From Rhodospirillaceae bacterium BRH_c57 (lineage in GTDB: Bacteria > Pseudomonadota > Alphaproteobacteria > Rhodospirillales > Rhodospirillaceae), in the NCBI GenBank assembly GCA_000961745.1, contig LAEA01000057.1:1-55371 (forward strand): a stretch of DNA of 55,371 nt, written 5' to 3'. Below the pieces are notes generated by a model. That model had not been told where the DNA came from. It did no database searches and saw only the letters and a list, made by a program, of their open reading frames with translations. This document shows, piece after piece, positions 24,510-32,946 of the stretch. The position numbers and the translations under genes were made by a program. The stretch's first letter is position 1. Each line of letters starts with the position of its first letter.

Positions 24510-24524
24510 TGATAACCGTTATCA
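24510..24524 (+). promoter_or_regulatory. Candidate Fur box (7-1-7) before the permease gene
   Basis: TGATAAC-C-GTTATCA is a perfect 7-1-7 inverted repeat and differs from the classical Fur 7-1-7 consensus TGATAAT-N-ATTATCA at only two symmetric positions. It directly follows the terminator and precedes the iron permease, suggesting an iron-regulated internal promoter. Confidence 0.6.
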
Positions 24525-24547
24525 GGTTGTGGACTTGGGACCGGACG

Positions 24548-26299
24548 ATGGCACACTGGCCGCGCAGGCAGCAGGAACCGGCACGCGCCCCCGCCAACGA
24601 GGCAGGGGCGCTCGATCACGCCTTGAACGCCGCTGAGGACGCGCCCATGCGGCGCGGCACGGCGCGCCTGGACCTGTGGACCATCGGCAGTTTGCTGATG
24701 ACCGCCGTCATCCTGATGCCGGTGGTCGCGGTGATCGCCCTGGCCCTGTTCCCGACCGAAAACATCTGGCCCCACCTTATCGACACCGTCCTGCCCGGCT
24801 ACATCCGCACCACCGTCCTGCTGATGGCCGGGGTGTGCGCGGGAACCTTCGTGATCGGCACCGGCACGGCGTGGCTGGTGACGACCTGCAACTTCCCCGG
24901 CCGCAAGGTGTTCGAGTGGGCGCTGCTCATCCCGCTGGCCATGCCGGCCTATGTGATCGCCTACATCTACACCGACCTGCTGGAATTCGCCGGGCCGGTC
25001 CAGGCGATGCTGCGCGATATCTTCGGCTGGACCACGCCGCACGACTACTGGTTCCCCGACATCCGCACCCTGGGCGGTGCGACGTCGATGATGATTTTGG
25101 TGCTCTATCCCTACGTCTATCTGTTGTCGCGCGCGGCGTTCCTGGAACAGTCCGTGGCCGTTCTGGAGGCCGCCCGCACCCTGGGCTGCACGCCGTGGCA
25201 GAGCTTCATGCGGGTGGGACTGCCACTGGCCCGGCCGTCCATCGTGGTCGGGCTGACCCTGGCCCTGATGGAGGCGCTGAACGACTTCGGCACGGTGGAC
25301 TACTTCGCGGTCCGCACCCTGACGGCGGGCATCTTCAATGTGTGGCTGCACATGCGCAACCTGGGCGGCGGCGCACAGGTGGCCGTGGTCCTGCTGATCT
25401 TCGTGATCGCAATCATCCTGGTCGAGCGTGCGGCGCGGCGGCGCAAGAGCTACCACAACACCGGCACCCGCAACACGCCGCTGGTGCGCATCCGGTTGCG
25501 CGGTTGGCACGCCTGGGGGGCCGCGGTGGCCTGCGCCCTGCCCTTCGCCTTGGGCTTCCTGATCCCGGCCACGCAACTGGCCTTCTATGCCGTGGCCAAT
25601 TTCGAAGCGTCGTGGAACGCCGGCTTTGCGACCTACGCCCGCAACAGTCTGGTGCTGTCGGGAAGTGCCGCGCTGGCCGCCGTCAGCCTGGGCCTGTTCC
25701 TGGCCTACGCGGCGCGGCTGGGCCGGGGCCCCGTGCTGACCGCCTGCCTGCGCATGGTGTCGCTGGGCTATGCGGTGCCCGGCGCGGTGCTGGCGGTCGG
25801 CATCCTCTACCCGTTCGGGATGTTCGACAACGCGCTGGACGCCTGGATGCGCAGCACCTTCGGCATTTCCACAGGGCTGTTGTTGTCAGGGACCATGTTC
25901 ATCCTGCTGTACGCCTACGTGGTGCGCTTCCTGGCCCTGTCCTATGGCACCATGGAGGCTGGTCTTACCCGCGTGAAGCCCACCCTGGACGACGCCGCCC
26001 GCACCCTGGGCCGCTCACCGATCGGGGTCCTGCGCCACGTCCACATCCCCATCCTGCGGGGCAGCCTGCTGACCGCCGCCATCCTGGTGTTCGTGGACAG
26101 CATGAAGGAACTGCCGGCAACGCTGCTTCTGCGGCCCTTCAACTTCGACACCCTGGCCACCCACGTCTACCAGTTCGCCAAAGACGAACAAATCGAGCGC
26201 GCCGCCTTGGGCGCCCTGTTCATCGTGCTGGTCGGCCTCATCCCCACCATCCTGCTGTCCCGCGCCATCACGCAGGGCAAGGAAACTCCGACGACGTAG
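24548..26299 (+). CDS. Fe(III) ABC transporter permease (FbpB type)
   Basis: A fused-duplicate inner-membrane permease of about 583 aa with some twelve transmembrane helices and two binding-protein-dependent transport domains. Each carries the EAA-loop pattern: EAARTLGCTPWQSFMRVGLPLARPSI in the first and DDAARTLGRSPIGVLRHVHIPILRGSL in the second. I place the start at ATG 24548, downstream of the Fur-like box; ATGs at 24509 and 24647 are alternatives, and the first of these would lie on the box. With the preceding binding protein it forms an iron(III) import system. The ATPase must be encoded elsewhere. The gene converges on the Sel1-repeat gene with a 10-nt gap. Confidence 0.9.
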   Translation: MAHWPRRQQEPARAPANEAGALDHALNAAEDAPMRRGTARLDLWTIGSLLMTAVILMPVVAVIALALFPTENIWPHLIDTVLPGYIRTTVLLMAGVCAGTFVIGTGTAWLVTTCNFPGRKVFEWALLIPLAMPAYVIAYIYTDLLEFAGPVQAMLRDIFGWTTPHDYWFPDIRTLGGATSMMILVLYPYVYLLSRAAFLEQSVAVLEAARTLGCTPWQSFMRVGLPLARPSIVVGLTLALMEALNDFGTVDYFAVRTLTAGIFNVWLHMRNLGGGAQVAVVLLIFVIAIILVERAARRRKSYHNTGTRNTPLVRIRLRGWHAWGAAVACALPFALGFLIPATQLAFYAVANFEASWNAGFATYARNSLVLSGSAALAAVSLGLFLAYAARLGRGPVLTACLRMVSLGYAVPGAVLAVGILYPFGMFDNALDAWMRSTFGISTGLLLSGTMFILLYAYVVRFLALSYGTMEAGLTRVKPTLDDAARTLGRSPIGVLRHVHIPILRGSLLTAAILVFVDSMKELPATLLLRPFNFDTLATHVYQFAKDEQIERAALGALFIVLVGLIPTILLSRAITQGKETPTT

Positions 26300-26309
26300 C
26301 CGGGACGGG

Positions 26310-27527
26310 CTACTGGGTTGCCGTGTCCGCCTGCTGCTGCGCATCGACATCGCCCGGCCGCAGAGCCTGGAGGGTCATGGTGTCCGTGCCGCGCAGGGCG
26401 TTGAGGACGCGCAGACCGATCACGCCGTCGGGCGTCAGGCCAAGGGCGCGCTGCCACGCCATCAAGGCGCCCCGCGTGCCCGGTCCCATCATGCCGTCCG
26501 GGGCGCCGGGATCATGGCCTTGTTGGGCCAGGGCGGTTTGCACATACAGAACTGTCGGCACGTCGTCGTAACGCCCGGCCGCTTGGCGGGTCAGGTGCCC
26601 GGACAGTGCCTGGACCTCGTCCACTTCGGCCTTTGCAAGGGACGCCTCCAGGGCTTGCAGGGCCTCGGCGGCGGCAGCATGACTCTGGGCGGCGGCTATC
26701 CTGTACCACGCAGCGGCCTGAAGCGGATCGCGCGGCACCCCCTCGCCACTTGCAAAAGCGTGGCCGAGGCGGGTCTGGGCGGCCGCAACACCCTGCCGCG
26801 CCGCCTTGCCGGACCAGCGGGCCGCCCATAGGGGATCGCGCTCGACGCCCAGCCCCTCGGCGTAGGCCTCGCCCATGCGGTCCTGCGCCTGGGGATGCCC
26901 CTGCTCGGCGGCGCGTTCCAGAAGCACCAGGGCGGACCGGCGCTGCGCCTCGTCAGACACCGCTTCGCCCCGAGCCTGATACAGCATGGCCAAACGATAC
27001 GTGGCCGGAGCATGTTCGCGTGCGGCGGCGCGGGCCAACCAAGCGGAGGCAAGGCCGGCGTCCTCCTCCACCCCCCGGCCCTCCAAGTAGGCTTCGCCAA
27101 GCTGGTACTGGGCCTCGGGATTGCCCTGGATACCCGCCTTGTGCCACCACGCCAGGGCCGACACGGGATTGCGTGCAACACCGCGCCCCTGGGCATAGGC
27201 CAGACCCAGGCGATACTGTGCGGCGGGATTTCCGGCCTCAGCCAGGGGGCGCAGGCGGGAAACGGCGCGTTCAAAGCGCCCGGCATCCCAATCGGCCAAA
27301 GCATGTTGCAGGGGATCGCGCGGCCGGCGCGGCGGCACAGCGGGGAGCGGTGGCGCGGTTGACTCCACCACGGCCGGGTCCCGAGGCGGCGGGGCGGCGG
27401 TCCCGAACCAGCCCTGCAAACGGCGGTCGGCGTGTTCCAACCGATCCTTGAAATCGGCGCATCCAGCCAATGTTGCCAGGGCCAACACCCCAACCACTCC
27501 GATAAACGGCGAGCCTCGGCGCAGCAT
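26310..27527 (-). CDS. Lipoprotein with Sel1-like repeats and C-terminal PG-binding domain
   Basis: A 405-residue predicted lipoprotein. The start is the second of two adjacent ATGs (27527), at 5 nt from AAGGAG. A signal peptide ends in LAGC with Cys23. Five Sel1-like (SLR/TPR-related) repeats follow from about residue 95 to 285, for example GNPAAQYRLGLAYAQGRGV and GNPEAQYQLGEAYLEGRGV. A PG_binding_1 domain lies near 345-390 (DGMMGPGTRGALMAWQ). The architecture suggests a membrane-anchored scaffold touching peptidoglycan; the partner is unknown. Confidence 0.9.
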   Translation of the reverse strand: MLRRGSPFIGVVGVLALATLAGCADFKDRLEHADRRLQGWFGTAAPPPRDPAVVESTAPPLPAVPPRRPRDPLQHALADWDAGRFERAVSRLRPLAEAGNPAAQYRLGLAYAQGRGVARNPVSALAWWHKAGIQGNPEAQYQLGEAYLEGRGVEEDAGLASAWLARAAAREHAPATYRLAMLYQARGEAVSDEAQRRSALVLLERAAEQGHPQAQDRMGEAYAEGLGVERDPLWAARWSGKAARQGVAAAQTRLGHAFASGEGVPRDPLQAAAWYRIAAAQSHAAAAEALQALEASLAKAEVDEVQALSGHLTRQAAGRYDDVPTVLYVQTALAQQGHDPGAPDGMMGPGTRGALMAWQRALGLTPDGVIGLRVLNALRGTDTMTLQALRPGDVDAQQQADTATQ

Positions 27528-27891
27528 CATCGCTCCTTGACATGATCCTTGAACATCAACCCCTTTAGGCTGGCCAACGTTCCGAACCGCATCCAGGACG
27601 CAAGGCGCAGGCCGCGCCAAGCCTCAACAACATACCGCCTTACAGCCGCTAACGCGGTTAAAAACCCGCAAAACGGATGATCACGCAGTATAAAGAGCAT
27701 GATAAGCGCGCCATATACGCCTTTAGAGTCACGCTTACGCCCTATTATGAAGTAATCATCCACCCCTTATCCACCGTTTTTCTTATTTCGCTAACCCGGC
27801 ATTAACCATGAAGACAGTATCCCTGTATGTGGAAAGACCGAACGGATAGTCCTAACCGATCCACCATCCAATGCTCGGGAATGCGTCCATC
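27528..27891. other. AT-richer intergenic region
   Basis: About 360 bp between the divergent Sel1-repeat and CBM2-like genes. A 78-codon minus-strand frame (27527-27763) ends with ATGA overlap on the Sel1 gene but uses many A/T-ending codons unlike its neighbours, so I do not call it a gene. The stretch around 27680-27820 is AT-rich and probably carries both promoters. No palindrome stood out. Confidence 0.5.
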
Positions 27892-28803
27892 ATGGCTTCT
27901 CAGCCCACACCTCAGCCCAAGCTCCAGATTGATTATTCAGTCGCGCGAAAGTGGAAAAACGGATTTGAAGGCACCATCAGCGTCACCAACACGGGCCATG
28001 TGCCGGTGGAAGAGTGGCAGGTGACCTTTGACTTTTTCGACGTGACGCTGCTTGACCTGCAGAATGCCGCCGTGGTCGCCGAAACCGAAGGCATCTACAC
28101 CATCTCGCCCGTGATCGGGACCCCGGTGCTGCTGCCCGGCGGCACCGCCACGGTCGCCTTCACAGCGCGCGGCAACGCGGCCCGCCTGCCCTTGTTCATC
28201 GACGACGACGAAGATGACCTGGACGACTGCGCCACGGTCGTTCACTTCCCCGGCCCGGCCGAAGTCGGGACCGACGTGCGCGGAAAGGATGCCTCGTTCA
28301 TCGGGCCGCTGTCGGGAGTCGATCTGATGTCCACCGACGGGCTGACGCTCGACGATGGCGAGGTCCGCGACCTGCTGGCCAAGGTGGACTGGCTGTACTT
28401 TGAAGGCGACGCGATGGCGCGGGTGCAGGACGTCCTGGGCATGGGCGACCGGATGGCCCTGCCGCGCCCGTCGAATGAGAACTACGACCCTTTGTTCGCA
28501 GGCTCCTCGAGCTCGTCCTCGAACGGCTCGATGTCGGTTCCGAAAGCACACCCCGCCGCCGGCGGGTCGTTCGGAACCGCCACGGACGCGACCTCCCTCG
28601 CCGGTGCGGCAGAGGCTGGACGCGCAATGCTCCCCGCCGCAGCGCTCAACGGCGCCCGGCCTGAGCAGTCCGTGAAGGAGCCGCGCCCTTCGAGCCCGTT
28701 TTCTCCTGGCAACCCTCCCTTTCCCCCAGCCTCGCTTCCCCCAGCCTCGCTTCCCCCAATCCCGTTTCCCCCAGTCCCGCCTCGCGACGATTGGCTTCTG
28801 TAA
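27892..28803 (+). CDS. Protein with N-terminal CBM2-like domain and Pro-rich tail, no signal peptide
   Basis: About 303 residues. The first 100 resemble a family 2 carbohydrate-binding module: W.NGFEGTISVTNTGHVPVEEWQVTFDF, then LLPGGTATVAFTARGN, in the order seen in bacterial cellulose-binding domains. The usual WN segment in the middle is not evident. Acidic residues (DDDEDDLDD), a Ser cluster and a repetitive Pro-rich tail (PPFPPASLPPASLPP) follow. No signal peptide precedes the domain with either possible start, ATG 27892 (used here) or ATG 27871. How it would reach a polysaccharide is unclear; a cytoplasmic or non-classical role is possible. Function is unknown. Confidence 0.65.
   Translation: MASQPTPQPKLQIDYSVARKWKNGFEGTISVTNTGHVPVEEWQVTFDFFDVTLLDLQNAAVVAETEGIYTISPVIGTPVLLPGGTATVAFTARGNAARLPLFIDDDEDDLDDCATVVHFPGPAEVGTDVRGKDASFIGPLSGVDLMSTDGLTLDDGEVRDLLAKVDWLYFEGDAMARVQDVLGMGDRMALPRPSNENYDPLFAGSSSSSSNGSMSVPKAHPAAGGSFGTATDATSLAGAAEAGRAMLPAAALNGARPEQSVKEPRPSSPFSPGNPPFPPASLPPASLPPIPFPPVPPRDDWLL
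28727..28785 (+). repeat. Short tandem repeats encoding the Pro-rich tail
   Basis: Units of the type CTTCCCCCAGCCTCG recur two full times with further partial copies (TTCCCCCAATCC, TTCCCCCAGTCC), encoding repeated PPAS and PPIP/PPVP. Such arrays can vary in copy number between strains. Confidence 0.6.
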
Positions 28804-28831
28804 CACCTCCTCCGACCACGGGTTCTCCGCC

Positions 28832-29368
28832 ATGCGCAGGTTGACTTCGGCGTTTCAATCAGGCCCCTTGCTGCCTGGCGGACGAACACTGGTGATTGGG
28901 GCGCTGACCGCCGCTTTGGGCGGCTGGGTGGTGCTGTCGGCCAACGGGCGGGTGCCCGATCCGGCCGAAACGCCAGCCATTACCGCGCCGCCCACCGTGG
29001 CCGCCCATGTGATGGCCCCGTTCGGTGTGCAGGAAACACTGGTCAACAGCCTGGAACGCCAGACCGTAGTACTGGAAAGCCTGCGCGCCCGCCTTGAGAC
29101 CCGCGCCCGCGAACTGGAACTGGTGCGCATCGAGATCAAGGCCCTGGCCGCCCGGCTGGACATGCCGCCTCATGCGCCGACTATCAAACCAGCGCCCGGC
29201 GACCCGCTGCCCGACTCGAATCAACTGGCCGTCTTGCAAAGCGAGGAGGCGCGCCTCGAAGCCAGTCGCGGCGAGATCAACCGTCGGATCGCCAGCACCG
29301 AAAGCTACATCGCCGAGGCCACCAGCCTGATGAGTTTCAACAGGACCGGGCCACTGCCGGGCTCCTGA
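28832..29368 (+). CDS. Membrane-anchored coiled-coil protein, unknown function
   Basis: A 178-residue protein with one N-terminal hydrophobic segment (about 18-36: RTLVIGALTAALGGWVVLS), suggesting a single membrane anchor with the rest periplasmic. A long heptad-rich helix follows (about 70-108: LVNSLERQTVVLESLRARLETRARELELVRIEIKAL), and another helix lies at 130-165. It follows the CBM2-like gene by 28 nt on the same strand and ends at a strong terminator, so the two probably form a transcription unit. No family was recognised. Confidence 0.75.
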   Translation: MRRLTSAFQSGPLLPGGRTLVIGALTAALGGWVVLSANGRVPDPAETPAITAPPTVAAHVMAPFGVQETLVNSLERQTVVLESLRARLETRARELELVRIEIKALAARLDMPPHAPTIKPAPGDPLPDSNQLAVLQSEEARLEASRGEINRRIASTESYIAEATSLMSFNRTGPLPGS

Positions 29369-29397
29369 ATCTTTTTACCGTTTCCTCCCCAACTTTA

Positions 29398-29425
29398 CCC
29401 GCCGGACCTCCGGCGGGTTTTTTTT
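29398..29425 (+). terminator. Intrinsic terminator
   Basis: CCCGCCGG (29398-29405), 4-nt loop, CCGGCGGG (29410-29417), then eight T. It closes the CBM2-like/coiled-coil unit before cysS. Confidence 0.92.
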
Positions 29426-29482
29426 CGGCACCGGCCGTGCGATAACCCTCCCTTCGTCACACACCGCACCGACAGGACTCCG

Positions 29483-31027
29483 ATGACCCCGACACCGCTC
29501 CGCCTGTTCAATTCCTATGGCCGTGAACTGCGCACGTTCACCCCGATCGATCCCGGCGCGGTGCGGATCTATAGCTGTGGGCCGACGGTCTACAACTACG
29601 CCCACATCGGCAACCTGCGGGCCTATGTATTCGTGGACACCCTGCGCCGCACCCTGGCATGGAAGGGCTACAACGTCGTCCACGTCATCAACATCACCGA
29701 CGTGGGACACCTGACGTCCGACGCCGACGAAGGCGACGACAAGATGGAACTGTCGGCCGAACGCCAGCAGAAGACCGTCTGGGACATTGCCGAGCATTAT
29801 ACGCAGGCCTTCAAGAGCGACCTGTCGCGGCTCAACATCCTGCCGCCGTCGCTGTGGTCCAAAGCGACCGACCACATCCAGGAAATGATCGACTTCGCCC
29901 GCCACCTGGAAACCCACGGCGCGACCTATGTGCTTGAGGATGGGGTATATTTCGACACCTCCAAGGTGCCCGACTACGGCAAGCTCGGCCTACTTGATGT
30001 CGAGGGCCAGGAGGCCGGCAAGCGCGTCGCAGGCGTCGAGGGCAAGCGCAATCCGACCGACTTCGCGGTGTGGCGCTTCAGCCCCAAGGACAAGCAGCGC
30101 CTGATGGAATGGCACACCCCGTGGGGCATCGGCGCGCCCGGCTGGCACCTCGAATGCTCGGTCATGGCGATGAAGTACCTGGGCCGCCAGTTCGACATTC
30201 ATACCGGCGGCATCGACCACCGCCAAGTCCACCACTGCAACGAAATCGCCCAGAACCAGGCTTTCACCTGCTCCCACGACACCGGGGCCAACTGGTGGAT
30301 GCACAACGAATTCCTGGTCCTGCGCAACGAGGGCGGGACCGAGGACGAGAAGATGTCCAAGTCCAAGGGCAACTTCCTGACCCTGCAAACCCTGATCGAC
30401 CGGGGCGTGCACCCGCTGGTCTACCGCATGTTCCTGCTGACCGCGTCGTATCGCTCCAGCCTGGAATTCTCGTGGGATGCGTTGGCCGGGGCCGGCGCCC
30501 ACCTGCGCCGCATCCTGCTCAAGATCGACCGCCTGAAGGCCGAGGTCGGCCCGGCCGACTGGCTGCGCGTGGCCGATGAGGCCCGCTTCCAGAGCGGCGG
30601 TCCGTTCGACTACATCCGGGCGGCGCTAAGTGAAGGCCTGTCCGACAAGGCCCTCCGCTATGTCGCCGACCTTGATGCCGCCGTGGCCGAGGACCTGCAC
30701 ACCCCGCGCGCCCTGGTCGCCCTGGGCGAACTGCTCGACGACAAGGCCCTGACGGCCGAGGAACAACTGCGCCTCGCCGCCCTGGCCGACCTGCTGCTCG
30801 GTCTGTGCCTGCTGGTCACCACGGCGGCCGATCTGGCCATCCGCCCGGCCGACGCGACCATCACCGAAGAGGACATCGCCCGCCTCATCCAGGCCCGCAC
30901 CGACGCCCGCAAGGCCAAGGACTTCGCCCAGGCCGACGCCCTGCGCGCCCAACTGACCGAAGCCGGCGTCGAAATCAAGGACGGCCCCCAGGGCACCGAA
31001 TGGGAATGGATGCTGGCGCGGAGGTAA
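29483..31027 (+). CDS. cysS: Cysteinyl-tRNA synthetase
   Basis: Class I aminoacyl-tRNA synthetase of 514 aa that charges tRNACys. The HIGH-type motif is HIGN (41-44) within YSCGPTVYNYAHIGN, KMSKSKGN lies near 290-297, and zinc-site residues are Cys32, the Cys of GWHLECSVM and the HHCNEIAQ segment. Length is slightly above the 460-residue bacterial norm because of an insertion around 100-125 and a longer C-terminal region, as seen in alphaproteobacteria. The gene is preceded by a terminator and followed by an inverted-repeat region. Confidence 0.96.
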   Translation: MTPTPLRLFNSYGRELRTFTPIDPGAVRIYSCGPTVYNYAHIGNLRAYVFVDTLRRTLAWKGYNVVHVINITDVGHLTSDADEGDDKMELSAERQQKTVWDIAEHYTQAFKSDLSRLNILPPSLWSKATDHIQEMIDFARHLETHGATYVLEDGVYFDTSKVPDYGKLGLLDVEGQEAGKRVAGVEGKRNPTDFAVWRFSPKDKQRLMEWHTPWGIGAPGWHLECSVMAMKYLGRQFDIHTGGIDHRQVHHCNEIAQNQAFTCSHDTGANWWMHNEFLVLRNEGGTEDEKMSKSKGNFLTLQTLIDRGVHPLVYRMFLLTASYRSSLEFSWDALAGAGAHLRRILLKIDRLKAEVGPADWLRVADEARFQSGGPFDYIRAALSEGLSDKALRYVADLDAAVAEDLHTPRALVALGELLDDKALTAEEQLRLAALADLLLGLCLLVTTAADLAIRPADATITEEDIARLIQARTDARKAKDFAQADALRAQLTEAGVEIKDGPQGTEWEWMLARR

Positions 31028-31048
31028 GGCGGAGAAGAGAAGAGACTT

Positions 31049-31204
31049 ACCACAGAGAACACAGAGGGCGCAGAGAGTACGGTACAAACGCAGCGCGCAG
31101 CGCCTCAAACCAAAATTAAGGTTTTGTCGCCTGCGGCGCAGTGGTCACGCACCCTCTGTTACTTCTCGCTTTCTTCTCTGCGACCTCTGCGTCCTCTGTG
31201 GTTC
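31049..31204. repeat. Inverted pair of CACAGAG-type repeats
   Basis: ACCACAGAGAACACAGAGGG... (arm about 31049-31077) and its near-perfect inverse ending CTCTGTGGTTC (about 31174-31204) match at about 25 of 28 positions, with roughly 96 nt between. The loop contains a smaller GC-rich inverted segment (GCGCAGCGCC / CCTGCGGCGCAG). It lies between cysS and the EAL gene, which are convergent. No gene is present in it. Confidence 0.75.
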
Positions 31205-31224
31205 CCCCACCTCACCTCACTTCC

Positions 31225-32946
31225 TCACCCCTGCAACCACCCCCGAAAGGCATCCGCCGGCATGGGGCGGGCGAAGTGGTAGCCCTGGGCGTAGAGGCAG
31301 CCCAGGGTATCGAGGAAGGCCGCGTGTTCCGCCGTTTCCACCCCTTCGGCAACCACGGCGAGGCTCAGGCTGTCCGCGAGGGCGACGATGGCGCGGACGA
31401 TGGCCTGCTGGTCGGCGCTTTCGTGCACCGTGCGAACAAAGGACTGGTCGATCTTCAGGGTGTTTATGGGAAGCTGCCGCAGGTAGGCGAGCGACGAATA
31501 GCCGGTGCCGAAATCGTCGATGGCAATGGTCACGCCCATGTCGCGCATGGCGGTGAGGACTTTTTTGGCCCGCCCGATGTCGTTGACCAGCACGGTCTCG
31601 GTGATTTCCACTTCCAGGGCGTCGCCGGGCAGGCCGGTGCGGTCGAGGGTGGCGCGCAACTGGCGCATCAGGTCGGGCTCGTCGAACTGGCGGCCCGATA
31701 CGTTGACCGCCAGCTTCAGGTCGGTGTGGCCGGCGCGGCGCAGCGCGGCGGCCTCGTCGCAGGCGGCGTTCATCACCCACTGGCCGATGCTGACGATGGC
31801 GCCGGTTTCCTCGGCCAGGGGCACGAAGGTGGCCGGCGACACCGAGCCGATCTCGGGATGCTGCCACCGCAGCAGCGCCTCCATGCCCATGGGGGTGCTG
31901 TCGCGCAGCATGACCTTGGGCTGGTAGTGCAGCGAAAACTGCTCGTTGCGCACGGCGGTACGCATGTCGCGCTCCAGGGCGAGGCGCTGGTTGGCGTCCT
32001 CCTCCATTTCGCGGGTGAACGGCTGGTGGCGGCCACCCTGACGTGAGCCGTGGAACACAGCCAGTGCGGCACGTTGCACCAGGCGGTCTGGATCGGTGCC
32101 GTCGGCGGGGAAACGGCACGACCCGATGACGCACTCCAGCAGAAGCTCGTTGCCTTCGATCTCGAACGGTTGACCGAAGACCTTGGCGACGACATGGGAC
32201 AGCGTCCCGGCGTCGGCACCGGGGCCGATGATGACGAACTGGCTGCCGCCCCACGCGCCGACCACCGCCTCGGGCGGCAGGGCCTCGATCAGGCGCTTCC
32301 CACAGGCGCGCAGGACTTCCTCGCCCATGTGATAGCCCAACGCGTCGTTAACCCGCGTGATGCCACGCGCGGCCAGGAACAGCAGCGACCCGACCCCGGT
32401 GGCGACATGCTCGGCCAATTCCTCGCGCAGGGCCCGCCGATTGGGCAGGCCGGTAATCGGATCCTGGCGGGCCATCCGGACCAGATCGGCCGTGCGTGCG
32501 ACCACCTGCTGTTCGAGTTCCACCGCCTGTTCACGCCGGGCGCGATAGAACAGGCGGGCCTCCAGGGTGTTGCGGATGCGGTGCAGGACTTCGAGGCGGT
32601 CGAACGGCTTGGTCAGAAAATCGCGCGCCCCGGCCCCCAGCGCCCGCATGCGGGTTTCCGGATCGCTCTGCGCAGTCAGAACGATCACCGGCAGATACGC
32701 TTCCACACTTACGCGCAACCGCTCCATGACCTCAAAGCCGTCCATGCCGGGCATGTTGATGTCCAGCAGAACAAGGTCGAACGCCTTCTCGGCGGCCAGT
32801 TGCAGGGCACGATCGGGGCGCGTCTCGCTGCTCACGTTGGTGTAGCCGTCAGCCTCCAGCATGGCGCATAGCAGCGCCACGTTGGCGGGGTTGTCGTCAA
32901 CCACCAGGATGGAGGCGGTGGGAAGGTCGGCGACGGTCGGCATCAT
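31225..32946 (-). CDS. Response regulator with degenerate GGDEF and intact EAL domain (c-di-GMP phosphodiesterase)
   Basis: A 573-residue signalling protein. The receiver domain (about 10-125) has phosphoacceptor Asp62 in LVLLDINMPG, followed by a coiled-coil linker. The GGDEF-family domain signature reads GGSQF (233-237), so diguanylate cyclase activity is unlikely. The EAL domain keeps EALLRW (356-361), NVSGRQ, ITETVL, IDDFGTGYSSL, LKIDQSFV and EGVET, the metal- and substrate-binding set, so c-di-GMP hydrolysis is expected. The start ATG overlaps the stop of the hybrid kinase gene, with GGAGG upstream. The kinase probably phosphorylates it, linking a sensory input to c-di-GMP and perhaps to exopolysaccharide or motility. 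Confidence 0.92.
   Translation of the reverse strand: MMPTVADLPTASILVVDDNPANVALLCAMLEADGYTNVSSETRPDRALQLAAEKAFDLVLLDINMPGMDGFEVMERLRVSVEAYLPVIVLTAQSDPETRMRALGAGARDFLTKPFDRLEVLHRIRNTLEARLFYRARREQAVELEQQVVARTADLVRMARQDPITGLPNRRALREELAEHVATGVGSLLFLAARGITRVNDALGYHMGEEVLRACGKRLIEALPPEAVVGAWGGSQFVIIGPGADAGTLSHVVAKVFGQPFEIEGNELLLECVIGSCRFPADGTDPDRLVQRAALAVFHGSRQGGRHQPFTREMEEDANQRLALERDMRTAVRNEQFSLHYQPKVMLRDSTPMGMEALLRWQHPEIGSVSPATFVPLAEETGAIVSIGQWVMNAACDEAAALRRAGHTDLKLAVNVSGRQFDEPDLMRQLRATLDRTGLPGDALEVEITETVLVNDIGRAKKVLTAMRDMGVTIAIDDFGTGYSSLAYLRQLPINTLKIDQSFVRTVHESADQQAIVRAIVALADSLSLAVVAEGVETAEHAAFLDTLGCLYAQGYHFARPMPADAFRGWLQG

Noticed and set aside
27527-27763. A 78-codon minus-strand frame ending in ATGA overlap with the Sel1-repeat gene.
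   Set aside because: Codons such as ATA, TTA, TCT and AAA dominate, unlike the GC3-rich neighbours. The ribosome-binding site is too close, and the product resembles nothing; the overlap could be chance.
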